64,000 nt of DNA, taken from positions 1-64,000 of the forward strand of contig ARYC01001548.1 of assembly GCA_000711775.1 (NCBI GenBank), read 5' to 3'. The notes under the pieces were generated by a model that was given only the letters and a program-made list of their open reading frames with translations, was not told where the DNA came from and ran no database searches. Within the stretch, counting starts at the first letter, position 1. Every line of letters begins with the position of its first letter. This DNA is from Oxytricha trifallax (lineage: Eukaryota > Ciliophora > Spirotrichea > Sporadotrichida > Oxytrichidae). This document shows, piece after piece, positions 1-10,367 of the stretch. The position numbers and the translations under genes are program-made.

Positions 1-973
1 TCTCTTAGCAGCACTCTTAATAAAATCTACTGTATCTATCTTTAAGTAGTGCATCAAGTGATAGAGTAGCAATTTCTTATAATGACCTTTCAATAACCCC
101 CAATATAATTCAATACCATTGAACTGAGGACTGTAGGGAACATTAAATACAGGTGTTATGTTTAGCCTTTCATATTCCTTCCTTGTGTCTTTAGTTTTAT
201 GGACAAGATAAGTTATCTACAAACAGAATAATCTCTTAGTCGGCGTACTTACCTCTGAGTTATTATAAGAACTTAATATATTATTCAGTCTTTATAGAAC
301 GAGGATGGATAACATAAGTCTCGAGGCCATTATCTTCGCTTATTCCACCAAGAATTGCATGAGTTTAAACCTTAACCTTTTAATCATATAATTCAATGTA
401 GCTATATCTTTTATACCAAGACCTTGATATGAAGGTATTAAACGTGAATACTGCCTCATCAGCGTGTATGAACTTAATATTGTTAGTAATAGCCCTCTGC
501 ATTTAATCGAATATATAATTTAAATTATCCTTATAAAATGGAACATTAAAGTCAATCACTCTCTTAATGCGATTGACTGTCTTGTAAGATATTCCATTAT
601 TTTTATATATGTTAGCTATCGATTATGCGGATATGTGAAGCTCAGGAAATTGGCGATGAAACATTACAGCCCTCTAGGCTAAAGAGAAATGAGCCCAGTA
701 TTTAAGATTCTTATCATTAATAAGATAGTCAATATGATGCTGCTAAAATTTTCGAGGTCTTTTAGGCTTAGAATTAAGCTCCTATCTCTTTAAATTCAAT
801 GCTAATAGACAGTGAGACCTTACAGTTACAGGAGATTTATGAAGTAGCCTTGCTATTGATGTATAATTAAGAATAGGCTTGAGATATTCACTATATTCAT
901 CACATCCATATCGCAACTTAAACAATAAATCTATATAGTCACAGCAGTCATAAACTGACCCCAAACCTCGCAT
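1..973 (-). CDS. TBE 42-kDa transposase, C-terminus off the window
   Basis: DDE transposase of a telomere-bearing element (IS630/Tc1/mariner superfamily), which in Oxytricha is known to act in germline DNA excision. With TAA/TAG as Gln the frame starts MRGLGSVYD, has an N-terminal helix-turn-helix-like part (NYTSIARLLHKS), then HADEAVF (first Asp, about residue 167), FVDNL (second Asp, about 250) and FNGIELYWG (Glu, about 287), the spacing expected of a DDE core. The start lies just inside the terminal inverted repeat, as in the 53514 copy. One apparent frame break lies between the second Asp and the Glu, so this copy may be inactive. It is the only copy here reaching the catalytic region. 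Identity is firm; activity is unknown. Confidence 0.88.
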
Positions 974-1110
974 AAACTCACTTAAATTACTAATATTTAA
1001 ACATTAAACCCCTACATAAAACCTTTTAGTACCCTAATAAAGTATGCACTAATAGTCTACTTTTATCAATCAAAAACTCAATCAAACTACTGAAAGGGTT
1101 TTGGGGTTTT
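974..1110. repeat. TBE terminal inverted repeat with G4T4 telomere-like end
   Basis: About 137 bp ending GGGTTTTGGGGTTTT at the outer tip. It matches in inverted orientation the repeat at 53376-53512 and in the same orientation that at 57190-57325. A C4A4/G4T4 tip is the hallmark of TBE elements. Confidence 0.9.
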
Positions 1111-1688
1111 GAATGTTGCTATACCTTTTATACCAACACCTTGATATGAAGGTATTAAACGTGAATACTGCCTCATCAGCGTGTTTTAACTTAATGTTAT
1201 TAGTAATAGCCCTCTGCATTTAATCGCATATATAATTTAAATTATCCTTATAAAATGGAACATTAAAGTCAATCACTCTCTTAATGCGATTGACTGTCTT
1301 GTAAGATATTCCGTTATTTTTATATATGTTAGCTATCGATTAAGCAGATATGTGAAGCTCAGGAAAATTGGCGATGAAACATCACAGCCCTCTAGGATAG
1401 AGAGAAATGAGCCCAGTATTTAAGAGTCTTATCATTAATAAGATATTCAATATGATGCTGCATAAATTTTAAGGGTCTCTTAGGCTTGGAATTAAGATGC
1501 TATCTCTTTAAATTCAATGCTAATAAACAGTGAGACCTCACGGTTGCACGAGATTTATGCAGTAGCCTTGCTATAGACGTATAATTCAGAACAGGCTTAA
1601 GTTATTCACTATATTCATCACATCCATATCGCAACTTAAACAATAAATCTATATACTCACTGTCATAAACTGACCCAAAACCTCGCAT
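1111..1688 (-). pseudogene. Truncated TBE transposase, array unit 1
   Basis: N-terminal transposase fragment beginning MRGFGSVYD and ending at the unit junction before the DDE core is complete. It cannot encode a working transposase. Confidence 0.8.
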
Positions 1689-1825
1689 ATACTCACTTAA
1701 ACTACTAATATTTAAACATTAAACCCCTACATAAACCCTATTAAAACCTTAATAATGTATGCACTAATAGTCTACTTTTATCAATCAAAAACTCAATCAA
1801 ACTACTGAAAGGGTTTTGGGGTTTT

Positions 1826-2401
1826 GAATTTGCTATACCTTTTATACCAACACCTTGATATGAAGGTATTAAACGTGAATACTGCCTCATCAGCGTGTTT
1901 TAACTTAATGTTATTAGTAATAGCCCTCTGCATTTAATCGCATATATAATTTAAATTATCCTTATAAAATGGAACATTAAAGTCAATCACTCTCTTAATG
2001 CGATTGACTGTCTTGTGAGATATTCCGTTCTTTTTATATATGTTAGCTATCGATTATGCAGATATGTGAAGCTCAGGAAATTGGCGATGAAACATCACAG
2101 CCCTCTAGGCTAGAGAAAAATGAGCCCAATATTTAAGAGTCTTATCATTAATAAGATAGTCAATATGATGCTGTTAAAATTTTCGAGGTCTTTTAGGCTT
2201 AGAGTTAAGATGCTATCTCTTTAAATTCAATGCTAATAGACAGTGAGACCTCACAGTTGCAGGAGATTTATGAAGTAGCCTTGCTATAGACGTATAATTC
2301 AGAACAGGCTTGAGTTATTCACTCTATTCATCACATCCATATCGCAACTTAAACAATATATCTATATACTCACTATCATAAACTGACCCCAACCCTCGCA
2401 T
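1826..2401 (-). pseudogene. Truncated TBE transposase, array unit 2
   Basis: Same N-terminal fragment as the neighbouring units, ending at the same transposase position. It lacks the second catalytic Asp and the Glu. Confidence 0.8.
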
Positions 2402-2548
2402 ATACTCACTTAAATTACTAATATTTAAACACATTTAAACATTAAACCCCTACATAAACCCTATTAAAACCCTAATAAAGTATGCACTAATAGTCTACTT
2501 TTATCAATCAAAAACTCAATCAAACTACTGAAAGGGTTTTGGGGTTTT

Positions 2549-3125
2549 GAATGTTGCTATATCTTTTATACCAAGACCTTGATATGAAGGTATTAAGCGT
2601 GAATACTGCCTCATCAGCGTGTATGAACTTAATATTATTAGTAATAGCCCTCTGCATTTAATCGAATATATAATTTAAATTATCCTTATAAAATGGAACA
2701 TTAAAGTCAATCACTCTCTTAATGCGATTGACTGTCTTGTCAGATATTCCGTTATTTTTATATATGTTAGCTATCGATTACGCAGATATGTGAAGCTCAG
2801 GAAATTGGCGATGAAACATCACAGCCCTCTAGGCTAGAGAGAAATGAGCCCAGTATTTAAGGGTCTTATCATTAATAAGATAGTCAATATGATGCTGCTA
2901 AAATTTTCGAGGTCTTTTAGGCTTAGAATTAAGATGCAATCTCTTTAAATTCAATGCTAATAGACAGTGAGACCTCACAGTTGCAGGAGATTTATGAAGT
3001 AACCTTGCTATTGATTAATTTAGAACAGGCTTGAGATATTCACTATATTCATCACATCCATATCGCAACTTAAACAATAAATCTATATAGTCACAGCAGT
3101 CATAAACTGACCCCAAACCTCGCAT
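2549..3125 (-). pseudogene. Truncated TBE transposase, array unit 3
   Basis: Same fragment. It shares the TGTATGAACTT variant with unit 4 and the left-edge element, whereas units 1 and 2 read TGTTTTAACTT, which hints at the order of duplication. Confidence 0.8.
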
Positions 3126-3260
3126 AAACTCACTTAAATTACTAATATTTAAACATTAAACCCCTACATAAAACCTTTTAACCCTAATAAAGTATGCACT
3201 AATAGTCTACTTTTATCAATCAAAAACTCAATCAAACTACTGAAAGGGTTTTGGGGTTTT

Positions 3261-3836
3261 GAATGTTGCTATATCTTTTATACCAAGACCTTGATATGAA
3301 GGTATTAAGCGTGAATACTGCCTCATCAGCGTGTATGAACTTAATATTATTAGTAATAGCCCTCTGCATTTAATCGAATATATAATTTAAATTATCCTTA
3401 TAAAATGGACATTAAAGTCAATCACTCTCCTAATGCGATTGACTGTCTTGTAAGATATTCCGTTATTTTTATATATGTTAGCTATCGATTATGCAGATAT
3501 GTGAAGCTCAGGAAATTGGCGATGAAACATCACAGCCCTCTAGGCTAGAGAAAAATGAGCCCAATATTTAAGAGTCTTATCATTAATAAGATAGTCAATA
3601 TGATGCTGTTAAAATTTTCGAGGTCTTTTAGGCTTAGAGTTAAGATGCTATCTCTTTAAATTCAATGCTAATAGACAGTGAGACCTCACAGTTGCAGGAG
3701 ATTTATGAAGTAGCCTTGCTATAGACGTATAATTTAGAACAGGCTTGAGATATTCACTATATTCATCACATCCATTTCGCAACTTAAACAATAAATCTAT
3801 ATAGTCACTGTCATAAACTGACCCCAAACCTCGCAT
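3261..3836 (-). pseudogene. Truncated TBE transposase, array unit 4 (outermost)
   Basis: Outermost unit. Its inverted repeat tip at 3960-3974 borders the SecA-like coding remnant. The fragment begins MRGLGSVYDSDYIDLL and ends at the same truncation point as the other units. Confidence 0.8.
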
Positions 3837-3974
3837 ATACTCACTTAAATTACTAATATTTAAACATTAAAACCCCTACATAAACCCTATTAAAACCCTA
3901 ATTAAGTACGCCTTAATAGTCTACTTTTATCAATCAAAAACTCAATCAAACTACTGAAAGGGTTTTGGGGTTTT

Positions 3975-5917
3975 CATTCTTTATTTTGAATGTGCCTTTC
4001 ATTACTCTATTCAGGCAAGACGGCGGCTTGCACTTAATCAGAGATATTCCTGTTGAATATACAGAGTACTTTGTAAGAATTTGTGCTCTTATTTGTTCTC
4101 TAACAGTTGACCTACTCAAAGAATATATTTAAATTACCAGGGCTACTTTCTTACAGAAGTAAGAAGTTATTGATTCAAACACTATGGTTTACTTTAATGA
4201 AAGGTCTTGCATAAAGGTTGTAGAGCAGAGACGTGCAGTGGGTTGGCAAGATTTCTCAAAATTCAGAAGCTTCAGCAGTAAATTATAGAAGCTTAAATTG
4301 AAAAAAATGTAATTCTCAACAACAATATCATTGAGAATTGTTTTGATGGAGATAGCTCTGAAATTCAAAGAATTTTACACTTACCCCGAAATATTGAAGC
4401 ATTCTCTGATAAAACAATTGTAGACTTGCTTTAACTCTTTGAAAATGCAAATATCTTTCATTAACTCGCTATAGACTTCAATAAAAAGCCCCTAAAATGA
4501 AAGATTGAGCGTGAGTGTTGACTTAGAAAAGCTACAGCAAAATCTTGGCTTTAAATTATACAGTTCTCAAATTTTGTGCATTAATTATATTTGTACCTGC
4601 AAGCAAAACATTTAATTCATTTTGGTATTGGTAATGGCAAGACCTTAATTTGTATTGCGTTAGCCATTCTTATAGCTCTTAAAACCAAGCTATCCGTCAT
4701 CATAGTTGGGCAAGAATGAACACTTAGTGCAGAGAAATTTAAATAAATTTCAAAAAGTTATTAGTGCAATGAAACTTGATTCAAACTTTAATTTCTTCGC
4801 AAAAAGTGCAGGTATTTATTTTATCACTCAACCCCAACTCAAGAAATAAATGAAGGTAGCTAAATTAATGAGTGTGTGGTAAGAGAGTATCGTTCTTGTT
4901 GACGAATACGACTGGATTTTATTCGATGGCTCAAGTGAAAACATTGTGAACTAGCTTAATTTTTACAAACAAGCTAAAAGTATTATTGGATTTTCAGGAA
5001 GCCATCTTTCTCAAAGTGAAGAAAATTGTCTTAATTTAGCTTTTCATAGCTCACCTGTGGTGTTCCCTACACTCAATAAACTGTAAGGAGATAAGAAAAC
5101 TTAGTTGCCTGACTTGTTGATAAGTTCAAATTAAGGAGAATACTTACAAAAAATAAAAGAAATAATAAAGGATTAAGTAGCTATTTCACCAGTTTTAATT
5201 GTTGCTTCAACAAATTATAGCGCTATTGAAAAAGGTTTTTTTAATACGAACTTTGACTTCAAAAGTTTCAGCCACTCCTAAGCTGCTGCAATTGAATCTG
5301 CGATTGAAGGCAGGTATTTATTGAGGAATGCAAGCAAAAGCTATGGCGAGTACTTACTTAACGAGTCACAGGGACGAGGAACAGACATTCAAACAAATGA
5401 TGAAATCGATTAAAATGGAGGTTCATATTTAATTATTGCTGATGTTTTTTCAAAACGATCTGAAGAATAAATTATTGGTAGAATTGGAAGGCTCAACACT
5501 AAAGGCAGGTGGTAACGCGTATTATATAGATACGCTTCTAAAGATAGTGAAGAGCAGCTTATCATTTAAGAACAGAGAGAAATTGAACTTAATCTTGATC
5601 GCAAGCACAATTAAGTATAATCAATTTTATAAAATCGATTAGAAGCTATGGAAAATTTCCTTCAATAAAACTAGGTCCCTCATGAAAAGTTATCTCCAGA
5701 GGTTTCTTCTAAGGAAAATTTATATAGGTTAAATTGCTTTGTATATATAACTACTATAGCTATTCTTCAAACTCATAATTGTATTTAAATTCAAACAAAT
5801 TTAGACGAAAAAGGTAAGTTAATTTATTTGTTTTATTAGTTTGTTTAAATCAAGAATCCAATTTAGTAATTTATTTGTAATCATATAATCCTATTTATTT
5901 TTGATTATTTTCTGTGA
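3975..5917 (+). pseudogene. SecA-like DEAD ATPase gene, 5' end lost at TBE array, decayed
   Basis: With TAA/TAG as Gln the region encodes a helicase-type ATPase. Visible are a Walker A-like HFGIGNGKTLI near 4620, a Walker B-like IVLVDEYDWI near 4890-4920, and a C-terminal block SQGRGTDIQ (about 5365), then GGSYLIIADVFSKRSEEQ and IIGRIGRLNTKG (about 5420-5510). The GRGTDI...GG...QxxGRxGR arrangement is that of SecA motifs V-VI. The stretch from about 4760 to 5917 is one long frame. Before it there are several in-frame TGAs and at least two frame changes, so the gene looks decayed or interrupted by unrecognised IESs. Its frame stays open right up to the TBE array at 3974, so the N-terminus was probably lost there. 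SecA is otherwise bacterial or plastid. Such domains in ciliate proteins are, to my knowledge, of uncertain role. Confidence 0.68.
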
Positions 5918-7061
5918 AGAAAAGCTTTAACTAATTTAAAGAACTTTATTCAACAAAATTCCTAAGCAAACTACTTCTAATGAAATCGTTTCGTGCTGGT
6001 AAGAATTCCGCTTGCGGAAATTGGATAGTGCTGGTAAGATTTCATTATTATGAAAAGCACTCTCTAAATTTAGTAACAAAAATGGATTCCTGAAAATTTA
6101 TTAAACTAAAATTACCTTTCAAAATTATTTGCATTATCATTTTAGAATTACTTCAGTTAAGCAAAATTACTCATATCTAAAATTAGTAACGTAGAGTAAT
6201 TATTTGTAAGGCTATATTAAAGGTTAACTTAAGTTTCATAAGATAATTTAGATTTGATTGAAACAGCAAATTTGAAATTTAAAGAAACCATGTTTATTAG
6301 AATTTACTAAATATAAGCAAGGCTTTTCTTCAATTATTATTTAGCTTTAGCCTTAAATTTGATTTTAAATAAAGGAATGATAATTGAAATATTGTAAATG
6401 TTTGAAGTATTTTATATACACTACTTTTGATGTGAAATTTGAATAATTTCAAAATTATAAGTTGCATTATTTGTAAAAATATTGCTTCAATTTTAATTTA
6501 AATTAATTAGATATAAAATATTTTTACAGAAAAAATGGTAGATAATAAATTGCAAATTAAATATATACAAGTCATTATAATTATAAAATATTCTTTAAAA
6601 TTTAAGGCTTTAACTCTTAAAATAAATGCCTTTTAATTAGATTTATTAATTAAACAAGTTCAAAAATATTCAAAGTATAAAATCCATTTTCATAATTATT
6701 TTAGAGTAAATAAGTAAATAGGACATTTAATTTTTTAATTAAATTAATTAAGTTAATTAATTAGCTAAAGACTAATTTATAATAATTATCAAAAATAAAG
6801 GGATTTATTAAATATATTACTAAGAAATTATATAGTAAAATCAATATATTAATCAGTATAAAGTCTCTATTTTGCTATAAAAAGCATTATTTTTTATTAA
6901 TTATTTGGTTAAATTATGAATTATTACTTAATTATTGAGAAAAATCTATGAAAAAACCTAAGAATTTGAAAATTTAAATTAATGAAAGTTAAAAAATTAG
7001 GATAATTTCAATCTCTAATAATAAAAATTATAATTTTATTTTTTCTTATTTTCAACTAATT
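5918..7061. other. AT-rich non-coding stretch with a small GC-richer repeat
   Basis: Mostly AT-rich DNA with no supported gene. Around 5993-6041 the motif GTGCTGGTAAGA occurs twice, separated by the palindrome TTCCGCTTGCGGAA; its meaning is unknown. Confidence 0.5.
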
Positions 7062-9034
7062 ATGAATCAGTGTTCAAACCCCTAATTATGCAGCTTATTT
7101 GCAAGATGCTAAATTGCATACAGAGCAAAGGAAGAGGTCTTTCCTAAACTATTTCAACTTCAGCCACAGGCTTTTTAAATAAAAATAATTAAAATCAACC
7201 AAAGAATTTTGTTGGTGTTGGTTCAAAATCAAAGAGTTTTACCTCAATAACCAAAAGTTAATTAGGTAAATTTTTAGCTTTTTAATCAAAACAACCAGTT
7301 ACAGTAGCAAAACTAAGGTTTTATTGCAAATTCTCTTATGAACCTTGGATAATAATCCAACTAAATTTTACAGCAACTTAATGTATAAAATAATCAACAG
7401 CAACTCTAGTTGTATAATTTCAACAACCCTAGTGTTTAATTTGAAGGAGACTTGGTTCCTAACCATTAATTTTCAGTGAGCAATAATCCTCAACTTTTAA
7501 CATATCTCTTCAGAATGGGATTTTTAATAATTTTGCAGAATGTTGGTGAATTTTCACAGTATATGGTTTCTGGTTTTTTATATAATAATCAAAGAATTTG
7601 CTCTTCAGCTAATGCAAACTTCAACAATTTCAATGTTATTCCAACTTTACAGTTTGAAAATCCAACTAAAATTCAATAATTCTTTCACTGCTTGAATATT
7701 TTCGCCTCACAAACCTATTTTATTTGTCAAGAACAAATTGTTTAACACTGTTTATTAAGCTTAAAATAAGCTGGGTAAGTTGAAAATGCTCTGTTATATA
7801 ATGATCTTTTTGATATTGATAATTTCCTTGGAGGAGTTCACAGAGACAACTTTGACTAATTTAGACTCACAAAATTTGATTCAAAATCTTTCTATTAGAT
7901 GGTTTCTCCTCATGAACAAAACTGTGATATTTTGGCATACCTAACATAAATCAGATATTCTCCAGTCTTAATTTAAACTTGTGGAAAAAGTTCAAAAGAA
8001 TTTATTGTTGTCAAGAGAATTAACAGAAACTGGTATTTCTTCAACTAATATAGCGAAATATTTTAAATTACATAGAACTCGAATTACTCTATTCTAGATA
8101 TGAATAGATAAATCTAGGAAATTAATCAAAGAGAATTTATTGGCACTTACTTAGGAAATATCAACGTTTTTTATAGACTTTAATTGTATCCCCCCCCCCC
8201 CCCCCCCCCCCCCCACCCCCCCCCTCATAATGATAGAGTCACTGATATTGTATGAATACATTTGAATTTGGAAAATTAATTTTAATTAAAATAAATATAA
8301 ATAAAAACGTGGCAGTTAAAATTGTCCAATTCAAACGATCTTGGGCTCATTCGATAGAGAATTCTAAATCATCTGGACTTTACTATTGGCGGTACTAATT
8401 TATCGCATCGAGAGAACGAAATAACTTCACTTTAATGTGAGGATATAATTTAATTAATTTAGATAAGTTTAATTAAACTCAAGTTATCTCGTTCCCTGGA
8501 TGCGATAAAATAGTACCGCCAATAAAAAAGTCCAGCTGATTTAGAATTCTCTATCGAATGAGCCCAAGATCGTTTGAATTTGACAACTTTAACTGCCACG
8601 ATTTTGATTTATATTTATTTTAATTAAAATTAATTTTCCAAATTCAAATGTATTCCTACAATATTACTGTGCTATAAATTTTGCAATAACTTTATGAGAA
8701 TAGAACTTACCCAAAAATTACATTTTCTTAGGAACTTCTCCACATTTATGGATAAAATATTCTTAATTAAGAAGATTAGGAGAGAAGATTAATTTAGCTT
8801 GGAGAATTAAAGTATATTACTGAAGAAAATTAAATTCAAACTCATACTTACAGCAAGTACAAATCTCAGAAGAGAAAATATGCAATCACTAAAGGTAAGA
8901 AAAAGTCTAATAAAGCTCCTTATTTATCTTCTGATTCTTCAACTCAAGAATCACATGCCTCTTCAGGAGTATAAACAAGAGGTTAATTCAACGACCAGCA
9001 AATGAGACTTAACAACATACCTGGCAGAAGATGA
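7062..9034 (+). CDS. Unrecognised Q/N-rich protein, split by a MITE
   Basis: Ciliate-code frame starting near ATG 7062. The first ~80 codons are open in more than one frame, so the true N-terminus is unsure. From about 7310 to 8190 one frame is convincing: a Gln/Asn-rich stretch, then a globular part (VHRDNFDQFRL, HEQNCDILAYL, EFIVVKRINRNWYFFNQ). A C-terminal block resumes after the MITE at about 8690 with LGELKYITEENQ and a basic segment (KGKKKSNKAP), and ends at TGA 9032. The hydrophobic-VKR-NWYFFN pattern vaguely recalls papain-fold peptidases (Josephin/OTU), but a catalytic His is not evident and I do not assign that function. It may be a germline-limited gene or one whose IES hosts the MITE. 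Confidence 0.5.
8190..8224. repeat. Poly-C tract (34 C, one A)
   Basis: An almost pure C run in ~75% AT DNA, directly after TTGTAT in the coding frame and 24 bp before the MITE. Shorter C runs also occur at both ends of the element at 12383-13002. Part of its length could be assembly error. Confidence 0.9.
8248..8661. mobile_element. Palindromic MITE, copy 1, TA target duplication
   Basis: A 414 bp near-perfect palindrome. Termini are TTGTATGAATACATTTGAA and the complement of TTGTAGGAATACATTTGAA, flanked by TA at 8246-8247 and 8662-8663. Inner arms carry GGGCTCATTCGATAGAGAAT and TTTATCGCATC in opposite orientations around a short AT loop at about 8440-8475. No ORF of its own. TA duplication and short inverted ends fit a Tc1/mariner-type non-autonomous element. 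Two more copies lie at 52861 and 54243. Confidence 0.88.
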
Positions 9035-10367
9035 TTTAATTAAATATAAATTAATATAAAAGCTTGTGCTACACCGACAGTGGTAGTGAAGCTTAAAAAT
9101 GAAATTAATTTTAATTCCCCTAAAAATTGAAACAAATCTTTTATTTTTTATATTTATTAATTCTTTTTCCTTATAAATACTTCTCCTATAAAAATTAATT
9201 AAATAAATTAATTTAAATCGAAATAATAAGTCTTTCAAAGAGAAAGTGTTTAAAATAAATAAAAAAGAATTTCGAAATAATTCCTGAGTAATTTAAATTA
9301 ATTTAATAATTAAATAAATTAATTATAGCAATGAAAAGCTAAATAAAGTCAAAAGTATTTTAGGTTTCTGAAATCTATATCTTATATTTTTATTAAACTA
9401 AGACTTTAAAAATTATGAAATAAATTTAATTTTACAAATACAGAGTGAACTGCATTGAAAATAATAGGATTTTGCAAATTTGTAAATTGAATAGAATTAA
9501 ATAAATTTAATTAGCAATTAAAAAATGTCTCTTAAATAAGTTAGCAAAATAAGTGCACTTTTATAGAGTGCAAAGTTAGCTAAAATTAGTAATTATAAAC
9601 TTTACAGTTGCTTGTCTTGTTCACTTGCGTGAAATAAATATAATGTATATAAGCACTCTGAAAAGAGTGTAAGTGTAAGTAGCGTGAATAAATAAAAATT
9701 ACCATGAAATAAAAATGAATTAATAGCTTTGCTATATTGCTATTCCAGTGTAACAAACATTTGCGAATATAAATAGCACTCACTTTATCACAAAAATTAT
9801 GAAAAAAATGCGTTTACATAAATTTAAAGACACGGAAATTTAGAACTCGAGTTGCTCTTCAAAGTGCACACAAAGCGCACTGAAGTTAGTGGTGTGTGCG
9901 TGAGTTGCGCTGCTAATAGAGGAAGTGCGATAGCGATCGCAGATTTATCACTTTTTGATTTCCATTATTAGTTTAATTATTAAAGTAGTAATTATTAATT
10001 AATAAAAACCAAACTTAATTCAAATGTGGAGGTAAAACCGCATCCCTTCTTAAATAGTGTGAACGGTAAAACTTCGCCCCTAGTCGGTCAACAGGGTACA
10101 AACCCCATATATTCTTGATCAGCATCTCAAACTCTATAAGACTGGTAAGTATGGCCTCGAAATAAAATTATGAATTTTTTCCCAACTTCACCGTACTTGC
10201 ATTCTCTCGATCGGCTCCCTCAAATTAAGTTAAATTCTGTCCTTTTCAATTTCCTTATTTATCGATATATATAAAACTTTTTATCAACTTATAAATTCTA
10301 TGTGTACATACGTATTGGGGTTTATATATATTATATATAATATGGATATATAATGGACTAGCCCTTT
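9035..10367. other. Non-coding, with a GC-richer patch at 9840-9960
   Basis: AT-rich DNA without a supported gene. The patch 9840-9960 has repeated AGTGC/GCACT motifs (AAAGTGCACACAAAGCGCAC, AGTGCGATAGCGATCGCA); 10030-10240 is also less AT-rich. Neither is recognised. Confidence 0.45.

Larger units (their letters stand above)
1111..3974 (-). repeat. Tandem array of four truncated TBE ends (~715 bp units)
   Basis: Four head-to-tail units: 1111-1825 (715 bp), 1826-2548 (723), 2549-3260 (712), 3261-3974 (714). Each holds the whole TBE inverted repeat plus roughly the first 200 codons of the 42-kDa transposase on the minus strand. Each is cut at the same codon (just after KRYSN) and abuts the telomere-like tip of the next unit. 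Units differ by scattered substitutions and small indels, so they have diverged since duplication. The array is adjacent to the longer element at 1-1110, all in one orientation. Confidence 0.9.

Noticed and set aside
1095-1110. True chromosome ends (macronuclear telomeres)
   Set aside because: G4T4 tracts are only about 15 bp, internal, and embedded in TBE inverted repeats.
1-3974. CRISPR-like or satellite array
   Set aside because: Units are 715 bp transposon ends with coding sequence, not short repeats with spacers.
5436-5642. Standard-code ORF of 68 codons inside the SecA-like region
   Set aside because: Shadow frame; the ciliate-code frame carries the GRGTDI and GRxGR motifs.
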